This document shows, piece after piece, positions 17,485 to 26,411 of a stretch of DNA of 64,000 nt (within the stretch, counting starts at the first letter, position 1; every line of letters begins with the position of its first letter). A model generated the notes under the pieces. The model searched no databases. It was not told where the DNA came from and was given only the letters and a program-made list of their open reading frames with translations. Position numbers and translations under genes: made by a program. The DNA comes from Alphaproteobacteria bacterium (lineage in GTDB: Bacteria > Pseudomonadota > Alphaproteobacteria > Sphingomonadales > Sphingomonadaceae). Location of the stretch: positions 83,355-147,354 of the forward strand of contig JAHJIJ010000024.1 of assembly GCA_018823325.1 (NCBI GenBank). The letters are read 5' to 3'.

Positions 17485-18882
17485 GTGGCGACCTTGGCCC
17501 AGGATTACATCGTAAAGGACATCTCGCTGGCCGGCTTCGGCCGCAAGGAGATCGAGATCGCCGAAACCGAGATGCCGGGCCTGATGGCACTGCGCGAGGA
17601 ATTCGGCGCTTCCAAGCCGCTCAAGGGCGCGCGCATCACCGGATCGCTGCACATGACGATCCAGACCGCTGTGCTCATCGAAACGCTCGCCGAACTGGGC
17701 GCCGAGATCCGCTGGGCCTCGTGCAACATCTTCTCGACGCAGGATCATGCCGCTGCCGCGATCGCGGCCAAGGGCATCCCGGTGTTCGCCATCAAGGGCG
17801 AGACGCTGGAGGAATATTGGGACTATGTGGTCAAGATCTTCGACTGGGGCGACACGACCTGCAACATGATCCTCGACGATGGCGGCGACGCCACGATGTT
17901 CGCGCTGTGGGGCGCGCGCGTCGAGGCCGGTGAAGCGCTGTTCTCGCCCTCCAACGAGGAAGAGACGATCTTCGTCGCGACGCTCAAGAAGTTCCTTGCC
18001 GAGCGCCCGGGCTATCTCACCAAGACGGTTGAAGCGATCAAGGGCGTCTCCGAGGAGACCACCACCGGCGTGCACCGGCTCTATGAGCTGGCCAAGAAGG
18101 GCAAGCTTCCCTTCCCGGCGATCAACGTCAACGACAGCGTGACCAAGAGCAAGTTCGACAATCTCTATGGCTGCAAGGAAAGCCTCGTCGACGCGATCCG
18201 TCGCGCCACCGACGTGATGCTGGCCGGCAAGGTCGCCTGCGTCGCCGGCTTCGGCGATGTCGGCAAGGGCTCGGCCGCGTCGCTGCGCAATGGCGGCGCG
18301 CGCGTGCTGGTGACCGAGATCGACCCGATCTGCGCCCTGCAGGCGGCGATGGAAGGCTATGAGGTCGTGACGATGGAGGAGGCCGCGAGCCGCGCCGACA
18401 TCTTCGTCACCGCCACCGGCAACGAGGACATCATCACGCTCGACCACATGCGCGCGATGAAGAACATGGCCATCGTCTGCAACATCGGCCATTTTGACAG
18501 CGAGATTCAGGTTGCGGCGCTCAGCAACATGAAGTGGACCGAGATCAAGCCGCAGGTCGACGAGATCGAGTTTCCCGACGGCAAGAAGATCATCCTGCTC
18601 GCGCAGGGCCGCCTCGTGAACCTGGGCTGCGCGACGGGCCATCCGAGCTTCGTCATGTCCTCCAGCTTCACCAATCAGGTGCTCGCGCAGATCGAGCTGT
18701 GGACCAAGAGCGACCAGTATCAGAACGAGGTCTATGTGCTGCCCAAGCATCTCGACGAGAAGGTCGCGGCGCTGCACCTCGAGAAGCTGGGCGTGAAGCT
18801 CTCCAAGCTGACCAAGAAGCAGGCCGATTATATCGGCGTGCCGGTCGAGGGGCCGTTCAAGCCGGATCATTACCGCTACTGA
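17485..18882 (+). CDS. ahcY: Adenosylhomocysteinase (S-adenosylhomocysteine hydrolase)
   Basis: Splits S-adenosylhomocysteine into adenosine and homocysteine, relieving product inhibition of methyltransferases. The 465-residue protein carries the substrate-domain motif [21 protein letters not shown], the NAD-binding [10 protein letters not shown] and the C-terminal KPDHYRY. The GTG at 17485 is chosen because AGGAG (17472-17476) precedes it at good spacing and it gives the family N-terminus. The frame is open further upstream without support. A palindrome (17375-17390) and a GC-rich leader hairpin (about 17402-17424) precede it, and a strong terminator follows. Confidence 0.97.
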   Translation: MATLAQDYIVKDISLAGFGRKEIEIAETEMPGLMALREEFGASKPLKGARITGSLHMTIQTAVLIETLAELGAEIRWASCNIFSTQDHAAAAIAAKGIPVFAIKGETLEEYWDYVVKIFDWGDTTCNMILDDGGDATMFALWGARVEAGEALFSPSNEEETIFVATLKKFLAERPGYLTKTVEAIKGVSEETTTGVHRLYELAKKGKLPFPAINVNDSVTKSKFDNLYGCKESLVDAIRRATDVMLAGKVACVAGFGDVGKGSAASLRNGGARVLVTEIDPICALQAAMEGYEVVTMEEAASRADIFVTATGNEDIITLDHMRAMKNMAIVCNIGHFDSEIQVAALSNMKWTEIKPQVDEIEFPDGKKIILLAQGRLVNLGCATGHPSFVMSSSFTNQVLAQIELWTKSDQYQNEVYVLPKHLDEKVAALHLEKLGVKLSKLTKKQADYIGVPVEGPFKPDHYRY

Positions 18883-18905
18883 GGCAGACCCTCATCGCAA
18901 CCGGG

Positions 18906-18930
18906 AAGGCGCGGCATGTCCGCGCCTTTT
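18906..18930 (+). terminator. Rho-independent terminator of ahcY
   Basis: A 9-bp perfect stem, AAGGCGCGG (18906-18914) with CCGCGCCTT (18920-18928), a 5-base loop and a TTTT tail (18927-18930) that overlaps the end of the stem. It lies 23 bp after the ahcY stop codon. Confidence 0.85.
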
Positions 18931-19019
18931 CGCGTTTTGGGCCAGCGGCCGCGCCCATGAACCGATCCCCGCCCTCTCGGGCAACTTGACCTGTGGCGGA
19001 TGGCCCTCGAAGACGGGGC

Positions 19020-19970
19020 ATGGACAATCTCACGCATAGCATGGCCGGGGCGGTGCTGGGGCAGATGGGCCTCAAGCGCAAATCGGGCCTCGGCATGCCG
19101 ACGATCATCATCGCGGCGAACATCCCGGACATCGATGCGACCTGCACGCTGCTCGGCACCCAGTCGCTGGCGCTGCGGCGGGGGCTGACGCACGGGCCGA
19201 TCGCGATGATCGTGCTGCCGCTGATCCTCACCGCGCTCATGTTCGCCTTCGACCGCTGGCAGGCGAAGCGCGGCACCCGGCCGGCGGGGCGGCCGCCGGT
19301 ACGCTTCCTGTGGCTGTGGCTGATCGCGCAGATCGGCACGCTCAGCCATCCGGCGCTCGACTGGCTGAACAGCTACGGCGTCCGGCTGCTCTCGCCGTTC
19401 AGCGAGCAGTGGTTCCATGGCGATACGCTGTTCATCATCGATGTGTGGCTCTGGGCATTGCTCATCGGCGGCTACATCTGGGCACGGCGGGGCGAGCGGG
19501 CAGGCGTGGCGCCGATGATGCAGCGGGCGAGGATCGTGTTCACGCTGGCCTGCGCCTATATCTTTGCCAATGGCGTGTTGAGCGGCGCGGCGGAAGCGCA
19601 GGCGGCCGACTGGCTGCGCGGGCAGGGGCGCGCGCCGGAACTGGTGGTGGCCAATCCGCAACCCCTCGTGCCATGGGCGCGGGAAATGCTCTGGCGCGGG
19701 GAAGGGCGGCACGGCGGCTTCCCTTACAGTCTCGGCGCCGGGCTCGCGGTGCAGGCCAATTCGGCGGAGGGCGCGGCGAACGGTATGGACGATCCCGGCG
19801 TGGCGCTCGCCCGCACGCGCGATGCCGATGCTCGGGCCTTCCTGTTCTGGTCGCGCATGCCGGTGGCGCAGCGCGCCGACAATGGCGACCTGCTGCTTTC
19901 CGACCAGCGTTTCAGCGGACGGGCAAGCCCCAGCTTTTCCGTGCGCGTACCCGCCGCGCTGCTGGATTAG
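19020..19970 (+). CDS. DUF457 / YdjM-type membrane-bound metal-dependent hydrolase family protein
   Basis: A 316-residue integral membrane protein. The opening MDNLTHSMAGAVLGQMGLKRKS, the NIPDID segment and the later LSHPALDWLNSYG with conserved His/Asp residues are characteristic of the DUF457 group, annotated as predicted metal-dependent hydrolases without proven activity. About five transmembrane segments are followed by a soluble C-terminal part. The ATG at 19020 is the family start. The photolyase gene begins 4 bp after its stop, so the two are probably cotranscribed. Confidence 0.8.
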   Translation: MDNLTHSMAGAVLGQMGLKRKSGLGMPTIIIAANIPDIDATCTLLGTQSLALRRGLTHGPIAMIVLPLILTALMFAFDRWQAKRGTRPAGRPPVRFLWLWLIAQIGTLSHPALDWLNSYGVRLLSPFSEQWFHGDTLFIIDVWLWALLIGGYIWARRGERAGVAPMMQRARIVFTLACAYIFANGVLSGAAEAQAADWLRGQGRAPELVVANPQPLVPWAREMLWRGEGRHGGFPYSLGAGLAVQANSAEGAANGMDDPGVALARTRDADARAFLFWSRMPVAQRADNGDLLLSDQRFSGRASPSFSVRVPAALLD

Positions 19971-19973
19971 GCC

Positions 19974-21350
19974 GTGAGCAGCCCGAGCATCGTCTGGTTC
20001 CGCCGGGACCTGCGCCTTGCCGATCAGGCCGCGCTGACGCAGGCCTGCGCCTCCGGGCCTGTCGTGCCCGTCTACATCCTCGACGATGAGACGCCCCGCC
20101 ACCGGCGCATGGGCGGCGCCTCCCGCTGGTGGCTGAACCACAGCCTCGCCAGCCTCGATGCGGTGCTGCGCGCGCGCGGCTCCCGCCTGATCCTGCGCCG
20201 GGGTAAGGCGGAGGCCGTGCTGGCGGCGCTGGCGGACGAGACCGGCGCGACACGCATCCACGCCCTGCGCCATTACGAGCCCTGGTGGCGCAAGGCGGAG
20301 AAAGCGATTGCCCAAGCACACGATCTGGTGCTGCACGAGGGCAACTATCTGGTGCCGCCGGGCGAGCTGAAGACCGGCAGCGGCGGGCCTTACAAAGTGT
20401 TCACGCCCTTCTGGCACGCGCTGCGGGATGTGATGCCGCCGAGTGCCTCCCTCGTGGCACCAGAGCACATCGAAGCGCCGGAACAATGGCCGCAAAGCGA
20501 CCGGCTCGCGGACTGGGCCCTGCTGCCGACGACGCCGGACTGGGCCGGGGGCTTTGCGACCGAGTGGACGCCGGGGGAGGAGGGTGCAGCGGCGCGGCTG
20601 GAGGAATTCGAGGATTGCGCGGCGGCTTATGACGAGGCGCGCAACCTGCCCTCCATCGAGGGTTGCTCGCGCCTTTCGCCGCACCTGCATTTCGGCGAGA
20701 TTTCGCCCGCGACGATCTGGCACAGGCTGGCACGGCGGGACGGCGCCACCGATCCCTATCTGCGCGAGCTGGCCTGGCGCGATTATGCGCAGAACGTGAT
20801 CCTGCAGATCAGCGATTATGGCAGCCGCAACGGTCGGGCGCAGTTCGATGCTTTCCCCTGGCGGGCGGGCGAGGCGGCGGCAGACGATCTCAAGGCATGG
20901 CAGCAGGGGCGTACCGGCTACCCAATCGTGGACGCCGGCATGCGCCAGCTCTGGGCGACGGGGTGGATGCACAACCGCGTGCGCATGATCGCGGCGAGCT
21001 TCCTCATCAAGCACCTGCTGATCGACTGGCGCGAAGGCGAGCGCTGGTTCTGGGACACGCTGGTGGACGCGGACTATGGCAACAATGCCGTCAACTGGCA
21101 GTGGGTGGCCGGCACGGGCATCGATTCCAACATGTTCGTGCGGATCATGGCGCCGCTCACCCAGTCCGAGAAATTCGATGCCGCGGCCTATATCCGGCAG
21201 TGGGTGCCCGAGCTGGCGCATCTGCGGGATGAGTCCATCCACGATCCCGAGGCCGCCGGCATGCGGCCTTCTGCCTATCCGGCCAAGCGCATCGATCATC
21301 GCGTGGCGCGTCAGCGGGCGCTGGATGCCTTCGCGACAGTGAAGGGCTGA
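19974..21350 (+). CDS. phrB: Deoxyribodipyrimidine photolyase
   Basis: Uses blue light and FADH2 to split pyrimidine dimers. The 458-residue protein has the N-terminal antenna domain (SIVWFRRDLRLADQAAL) and the C-terminal FAD domain with LSPHLHFGEISP, ELAWRDYAQNVI, GYPIVDAGMRQLWATGWMHNR and YGNNAVNWQWVAGTG, all typical of class I cyclobutane photolyases. The start is GTG at 19974, 4 bp after the preceding stop. It is followed by a cyclopropane-fatty-acid synthase gene, giving a small stress-linked cluster. Confidence 0.95.
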   Translation: MSSPSIVWFRRDLRLADQAALTQACASGPVVPVYILDDETPRHRRMGGASRWWLNHSLASLDAVLRARGSRLILRRGKAEAVLAALADETGATRIHALRHYEPWWRKAEKAIAQAHDLVLHEGNYLVPPGELKTGSGGPYKVFTPFWHALRDVMPPSASLVAPEHIEAPEQWPQSDRLADWALLPTTPDWAGGFATEWTPGEEGAAARLEEFEDCAAAYDEARNLPSIEGCSRLSPHLHFGEISPATIWHRLARRDGATDPYLRELAWRDYAQNVILQISDYGSRNGRAQFDAFPWRAGEAAADDLKAWQQGRTGYPIVDAGMRQLWATGWMHNRVRMIAASFLIKHLLIDWREGERWFWDTLVDADYGNNAVNWQWVAGTGIDSNMFVRIMAPLTQSEKFDAAAYIRQWVPELAHLRDESIHDPEAAGMRPSAYPAKRIDHRVARQRALDAFATVKG

Positions 21351-21397
21351 CCGCCCAGCCGGTTGTGTTTCCGGGCGGAATGCGCACATATGGCCTC

Positions 21398-22666
21398 ATG
21401 ACTGTCCACAACCCGCCAGCGGCCCGCCAGCGCGCCATGCTGCGCCGCGCCGGCGCGCGGGTGGGCAGCGGCTTGTGGCGCATCCTGCCGACGTGGCTGT
21501 TTGAACCGCTGCTGGTGCGGGTCGACCGGGGGCTGGTGAACGGATCGCTGGAGCTGCATCTGCCGGACGGATCGGTGCGGTTGCTGGGCGGACGGGCGCA
21601 GGGCTTCTCGGCCATCGTGCATCTGGCGAACTGGCGCGCGCTGGCGCGTCTCGCCACCGCCGGTTCGACCGGCTGGTATCGCGCCTGGGCGGACGGCGAC
21701 TGGTCGAGCCCCGATCCTGTCGCGCTCTTCGCGCTGTTCGGCGCCAATGCCCGCTCGCTCGGCGAGGCCGCGCGCTCGTCCGGCCTGCCGCGGATCATCG
21801 GCCGCCTCAAGCTGGCGCGGCGCCACAACAGTCGGCGCGGCGCCCGCCGGAACATTGCCGAGCATTATGATCTGGGTAACGACTTCTACCGGTTGTGGCT
21901 CGACGAAACGCTGACCTATTCGAGCGCGCACCCGGCGCATCCCAAGGAGGCGCTGGAGGCGGCGCAAATCCGCAAGATCGACGATCTGCTGGCGAGACTT
22001 GACCTCAAGGACGGCCAGCATCTCCTTGAAATCGGTTGCGGTTGGGGCAGTCTGGCGCAGCGGGCGCTGGAGCGGTGTGCACTCGATTATACCGGCCTCA
22101 CCCTGTCGAGCGAGCAACAGCAGGTGGTGCAGCAGCGCATCGAGGCGATGGGCGCACAATCGCGCGCGCGAGTGCTGCTGCAGGATTATCGCGATTGCAC
22201 CGGGACTTTCGATGCCATTGCCAGCGTCGAAATGGTCGAGGCGGTGGGGCAGGCCTATTGGCCGACCTATCTCGATTGCATCGCGCGGCTGCTCAAGCCC
22301 GGCGGGCGCGCCGCGATCCAGTTCATCAGCATCGATGACGAGATTTTCCCCGCCTATGCCGCGCGCGCCGATTTCATCCAGCGCTATATCTTCCCGGGCG
22401 GCTGCCTGATCGCCGAGCGCAGCTTTCGCGAGATGGCCGAGCGCGCCGGGCTTCGCTGGGCGGACCAGACGCGCTTCGGACTCGATTATGCCTGGACGTT
22501 GCGGCAATGGCGGGAGCGGTTCGACGCCGTCGTGGACGCCGGGCGCCTGCCGCCGCGCTTCGATGCCCGCTTCGTGGACATGTGGCGCTATTACCTCATG
22601 TATTGCGAGGGCGGCTTTGCCGGACGCAGCATCGATGTGGCGCAGGTGACGCTGATCAAGGGCTAG
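21398..22666 (+). CDS. cfa: Cyclopropane-fatty-acyl-phospholipid synthase family methyltransferase
   Basis: Transfers a methylene group from SAM to the double bond of membrane phospholipid acyl chains. The 422-residue protein has the N-terminal lipid-binding domain, then NIAEHYDLGNDFYRLWLDETLTYSSA, the SAM motif LEIGCGWGS, and the late RYIFPGG and VDMWRYYLMYCEGGF segments. The start is uncertain: ATG at 21398 (used), ATG at 21380 or GTG at 21365 are all in frame, none with a clear ribosome site. It lies 47 bp after phrB. Naming it cfa is by family resemblance; several paralogues can exist per genome. Confidence 0.88.
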   Translation: MTVHNPPAARQRAMLRRAGARVGSGLWRILPTWLFEPLLVRVDRGLVNGSLELHLPDGSVRLLGGRAQGFSAIVHLANWRALARLATAGSTGWYRAWADGDWSSPDPVALFALFGANARSLGEAARSSGLPRIIGRLKLARRHNSRRGARRNIAEHYDLGNDFYRLWLDETLTYSSAHPAHPKEALEAAQIRKIDDLLARLDLKDGQHLLEIGCGWGSLAQRALERCALDYTGLTLSSEQQQVVQQRIEAMGAQSRARVLLQDYRDCTGTFDAIASVEMVEAVGQAYWPTYLDCIARLLKPGGRAAIQFISIDDEIFPAYAARADFIQRYIFPGGCLIAERSFREMAERAGLRWADQTRFGLDYAWTLRQWRERFDAVVDAGRLPPRFDARFVDMWRYYLMYCEGGFAGRSIDVAQVTLIKG

Positions 22667-25035
22667 GCTGCCGATCCGTCGGCGGCGGCTTGATCGATCT
22701 CCGACCGGATTGCGGCAATCTGCGCCTCAATGAGCGTCAGTCTCGGTTCCTCCTCGTCCAGAATCGCCTGAAACGCCGCGCGCTTCCAGGCATCCTTGCG
22801 CGATTGGTCACCTGAGAGTTCGGAAGGCATGGTCGAGAGAAGGATGTCGATGAGCCGATCGGCGCCGTGCAGGCGTCCCCAGAGATAATCATTCTCCCGA
22901 TAGGCGCGGCTGAAGAAGGCGCCGAAGCAATTGAACTCGATGCCGCGCAGCGTGGCCGCAGCGCCGCCTTTGCGGATCGCCACCGCATCTTCCGGCGAAA
23001 TGCGGTCGACCTTGATGGGATCATATTCGTCCAGACCTTCGCCCTGCAGAAGCGGCAGCGTCGCGATGTCGAAAAAGGGAAAGCCGAGATACGCCTTGAG
23101 CAATGTCCGTCGGTCCTCCGGCGGTAGCGTCATGCAAGCGCTGGCAAAGCGTTGGTCGATCAGATCATCCAGTTCCCGCAGCCCCCGCGCATCGGCAATG
23201 ATATCGATCGCCGCCAGGGGATCACGCGGCAGTTTCTGAATCCGGCTTCTCGTCGCGTCGCCAAACCACGCAGGCGTCTGTCGCTCGGCATACAGGCCGA
23301 TTGCCTCATAGAGCATATCCTGCATGGCCGAACGCGCTGTTCCATGGCTGTCTTCGTCATGGCCGGCCTGCTCGCGCAGGAGCACAAGGCGACGGGTCAG
23401 GAACCGCAGCCGACGGACCCGGAAGGCGATGTCGTGGCTGCGATAAAAAGCGATGAGAGCAGCGCTTGCACCATCGCTGGTGCCGTGCCCCATCCGATCG
23501 ATACCCGAAGCGTGGAGCTGATCACGCAGCATCTGACGAATGCCCTCGCGATCAAGCGCTTGCTGGTCGCTCCCGAGAGCGCGAAGCAGATCGGCCAACT
23601 CGTCCACGATTCCGGCATATTTGAGATAGCCATAAGCAGGATAAGCGAAACCCGCCGCCCGCGAGGCCTTTTGCTGAAGTTTCGACCGCAGATAGGCGAG
23701 CCGACGCGCCGAAGGGCGCGTGAGAAACAATGTGCGCCCGACCGTCCTGTCCACCGTTCGGTCGATATCCGGCCGCAAAGCCTCGGTAATATGCTGCATG
23801 CGGCGAATGCGCGTGGAGCGCGCCGCAATGGCTTCCAGATTGTCGCGGATCGGCTGTTCGCGCGGGATATCGCTCACCGCGCCGAAGATCGTGCGGAAGA
23901 AGCCGGGGAGGGGGCGTTCGCCGTCATCGGCCCGTCTGGCCGGGGAGGTGAGCCGAAAGCCGGGTGCGCTCGGCGTTGGCTCGATGAACACGAAGCGCCG
24001 ATCTACGGCGCGTCGTGCCGGGCGGTCCTTAAGTGCATCGATGGCCTGCGCGAAGGGCGCGTTGGCAAGGACGGATCCGTCGATCAGTATGGCGTCTTCC
24101 GCTTCGCCAGCGGCGCTGTGCGCGGGCAGAACGCGGCGCAAAAATGCCTCCCTGTCCGGCCATGACCGGTCCCGCTCCGCAAGTGCCCCGTCGAGTTCGC
24201 GAACCGTGAAAGGCGGGAATGCACCCGGGAAACTCGCAGTAGCGCGCGCTGCAAAAGCCAGTTCTGCCGGATCCGCCAGTTTGCGCGGCTGTGCCCCCCG
24301 GGCATGAAAGCTGATCGTCAACCGATGCTCGGTTTCGCCGATTTCGGGCGGGCTATTGAGGCGCAAGCGCTCCTCATGGCCGGTGAAGTCGGTGGTGGTC
24401 ACAAAGAGATCAAGCGGGTGGCCGCGCGGCAGGAGAGAGCCAGCCTCGCCGCGCTCATGGTCGCCGCCCTTTTGGGCCATGGCGTCAAAAGCATTGAGGA
24501 GCAGGTTCGTGAAGCCTTTGCCCCCAAAAGGAGGTGCAAACCAGCGGGCGCGGATGAAATTGGAAAGCTTGCGTCGCACTTCCGAGCGCGTCTCCGGCGC
24601 CACGGTTCGCGATACATTGTCGTCTCGCCAGCGGAGCAGCAGCCAGAGAATCGGTGCCGCCCAGAACTTGGTGAAGCGCGAGAGCGGGCGGGCATCGGGA
24701 TCGAGCAGAATGTCCACATCAGCGCAGCGCAGCCACAGCTCGGTGAGGGGATCGAGCGACTGGCCGCTCTCGATAGCCTGCGCGAGATAAATGCCGTTAA
24801 TGCCGCCTGCGCTCGCCCCCGAAATGATGTCCGGCAGGACGCGAACGCGCAGGCCCGTCTCGGCAAGGCAGGCCTGCAGAATGTCCTGATAGACCGATCC
24901 GCCGGGGCGTCCGCTGCGGAAATCCCGGCTTGCCTGCGCCAGGCGCCAGATCTCCTTGGTGACGCCGTGCATGTAGACGGCCAGGCTGACTCCGCCATAG
25001 CAGACCAGCGCCAGCCTCAGTTCCTTCTCCCGCAT
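22663..25035 (-). CDS. Large patatin-like phospholipase (PNPLA domain, DUF3376-type C-terminal region)
   Basis: A 790-residue predicted lipid acyl hydrolase. The N-terminal patatin domain begins LALVCYGGVSLAVYMHGV (oxyanion region). It has the nucleophile motif GASAG (Ser75) and the catalytic aspartate in LIDGSVLANAPF near residue 318, so the Ser-Asp dyad is intact. The remaining ~450 residues, rich in Arg and charged helices, match the long C-terminal extension seen in actinobacterial and sphingomonad members. There is no signal peptide. It converges on cfa, whose stop it overlaps by 4 bp. Substrate and regulation are unknown. Confidence 0.85.
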   Translation of the reverse strand: MREKELRLALVCYGGVSLAVYMHGVTKEIWRLAQASRDFRSGRPGGSVYQDILQACLAETGLRVRVLPDIISGASAGGINGIYLAQAIESGQSLDPLTELWLRCADVDILLDPDARPLSRFTKFWAAPILWLLLRWRDDNVSRTVAPETRSEVRRKLSNFIRARWFAPPFGGKGFTNLLLNAFDAMAQKGGDHERGEAGSLLPRGHPLDLFVTTTDFTGHEERLRLNSPPEIGETEHRLTISFHARGAQPRKLADPAELAFAARATASFPGAFPPFTVRELDGALAERDRSWPDREAFLRRVLPAHSAAGEAEDAILIDGSVLANAPFAQAIDALKDRPARRAVDRRFVFIEPTPSAPGFRLTSPARRADDGERPLPGFFRTIFGAVSDIPREQPIRDNLEAIAARSTRIRRMQHITEALRPDIDRTVDRTVGRTLFLTRPSARRLAYLRSKLQQKASRAAGFAYPAYGYLKYAGIVDELADLLRALGSDQQALDREGIRQMLRDQLHASGIDRMGHGTSDGASAALIAFYRSHDIAFRVRRLRFLTRRLVLLREQAGHDEDSHGTARSAMQDMLYEAIGLYAERQTPAWFGDATRSRIQKLPRDPLAAIDIIADARGLRELDDLIDQRFASACMTLPPEDRRTLLKAYLGFPFFDIATLPLLQGEGLDEYDPIKVDRISPEDAVAIRKGGAAATLRGIEFNCFGAFFSRAYRENDYLWGRLHGADRLIDILLSTMPSELSGDQSRKDAWKRAAFQAILDEEEPRLTLIEAQIAAIRSEIDQAAADGSAA

Positions 25036-25095
25036 GGCGTGCAGATTGGCGCGGGGCAGGCGGCTTGTCGAGCCTTTCGCCCGCTTTATCGAAGA

Positions 25096-25800
25096 TCAGT
25101 CAATATCGAAGCTGGCCCAGACCGGCAGATGGTCAGACGCGCGCCGGGCGAGAACCGAGCTGTGGACGCCGCTGTCCGTCAACGTCAGGCCGCCGCGCCA
25201 CATGATCCGGTCCAGCTCCGCAACCTGCCGGCGCGAGTGGAAGCTGCGACCGCATGGCGCAATGTCGTAGTGCCGGGAAAAGTCCTGCAGGCAGCCGCGA
25301 TTGGCCGTCCATTCATTGGTGTCGCCCATCAGGATGGTCGCATGGGTGGCGTGCTGGACTTCGGCCATATCGACATGGTGCTGCACGGCCGCTGCCTGCT
25401 TGCGCCGCCAGAGGCCAGAGAGATCGAGGTGCATGCCGACCGTGCGCAGGCGAATACCCTTGATCTCGATCGAGGCCATGACAGCGCCGCGCGGTTCAAG
25501 GCAGGGCAGATGGATGAGGCCCGCTTCGGCATGCGCCTGATCCCGCCGGATCAGCAGTGCATTTCCGTGCCATCCCATGCTTTCGACCCGAGAAGGCATT
25601 TCGACGGCCCGATAATCCGAATGCATCTCCAGCAGACGGTCTGGCAGCACGGCATGGCGGATGCCGAAGCGGCGATCGGCCTCCTGCAACGCAATGATAT
25701 CGGCATCGAGCTCATTGAGGACATCGATGATACGTTCGGGCATCCGCCTGCGATCGGTGCCGATGGCCTTGCGGATGTTGTAGGAAGCGACCTTGATCAT
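25096..25800 (-). CDS. Endonuclease/exonuclease/phosphatase family protein
   Basis: A 234-residue metal-dependent phosphoesterase. The motifs SYNIRKA (Asn ligand), ALQEADRR (Glu ligand), GDTNEW (Asp/Asn pair) and SDHLPVWASF (terminal Asp-His) outline the complete EEP active site. Members cleave DNA, RNA, phospholipids or inositol phosphates, and nothing here decides which. The ATG is at 25800. It is 60 bp from the patatin-like gene on the same strand, so a phospholipid substrate is conceivable but unproven. Confidence 0.88.
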   Translation of the reverse strand: MIKVASYNIRKAIGTDRRRMPERIIDVLNELDADIIALQEADRRFGIRHAVLPDRLLEMHSDYRAVEMPSRVESMGWHGNALLIRRDQAHAEAGLIHLPCLEPRGAVMASIEIKGIRLRTVGMHLDLSGLWRRKQAAAVQHHVDMAEVQHATHATILMGDTNEWTANRGCLQDFSRHYDIAPCGRSFHSRRQVAELDRIMWRGGLTLTDSGVHSSVLARRASDHLPVWASFDID

Positions 25801-25837
25801 TGCTGCCTAGATTTGACCTGCGTCACGGCAAGGCAAG

Positions 25838-25865
25838 CCCAAAGTTGAGATAAAGGCAACTTGGG
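25838..25865 (+). promoter_or_regulatory. Hairpin in the leader of the host-attachment family gene
   Basis: CCCAAAGTTG (25838-25847) pairs with CAACTTGGG (25857-25865) over 9 bp with one bulged A and a 9-base loop. It lies about 58 bp before the start of the host-attachment family gene and in the divergent region with the endonuclease/phosphatase gene. There is no T-run. Function unknown. Confidence 0.4.
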
Positions 25866-25922
25866 TGGCGCTCGCTCATTCAGTCGACATGGTATTTCGA
25901 ATGGCAAGCAAGGAGGATGAAC

Positions 25923-26369
25923 ATGAAGATGGCTCATGATGCGCTGGTGATGGTGGTCGACGGCGGCAAGATGCTGCTGTTCCGCAATGCCGGGGACGAG
26001 GAGTTTCCGAACCTCCAGGTCGAGGAAGCGGTCGAGCAGAACAATCCCTCCGATGCGGAACAGGGCACCGACCGGCCGGGGCGCAGCTTCGCCGGCGCGG
26101 CGGGAAGCCAGGAACGCAGCGCCATGTCGGAGACGGACTTTCACCAGCAGGCGGAAGACCGGTTCGCGGCCGAGGCGGTCGATCTGCTCAATCGGCGGGC
26201 AATGGCCGGGGAGTTCGACCAGCTGGTGATCGTTGCCGCGCCCAATACGCTGGGCGAGATGCGGCAGCATTATCACAAGACGCTCAAGGACCGGCTTGCC
26301 GGGGAGATCGGCAAGACGCTGACTGGCCACCCCGTCGACGAGATCGAGAAGATCATCCTCAACAGCTGA
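25923..26369 (+). CDS. Host attachment family protein (baeRF-like)
   Basis: A 148-residue soluble protein of the Host_attach family (PF10116 type). It has HDALVMVVDGGKMLLFRN at the start and the late FDQLVIVAAPNTLGEMRQHYHKTLKDRL, which resembles eRF1/archaeal release-factor-like folds. The name derives from an Agrobacterium locus tied to plant attachment; no molecular function is established. Two starts are possible, 25917 and 25923; AGGAGG at 25910-25915 suits the second slightly better. An imperfect hairpin (25838-25865) lies in its leader. Confidence 0.8.
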   Translation: MKMAHDALVMVVDGGKMLLFRNAGDEEFPNLQVEEAVEQNNPSDAEQGTDRPGRSFAGAAGSQERSAMSETDFHQQAEDRFAAEAVDLLNRRAMAGEFDQLVIVAAPNTLGEMRQHYHKTLKDRLAGEIGKTLTGHPVDEIEKIILNS

Positions 26370-26411
26370 TCCGGCCTCTGGCGTTCTCTCTTCGTTCTGA
26401 TATGAGAGCGC

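Noticed and set aside
18876..21389. 837-codon open frame on the minus strand
   Set aside because: It is antisense to the DUF457, photolyase and cfa-start genes, with Arg/Ala/Pro/His-rich translation typical of shadow frames.
25923..26369. Host-attachment family gene as a prophage remnant
   Set aside because: The family name refers to bacterial attachment to a host, not phage. No phage gene, integrase or att-like repeat is nearby.
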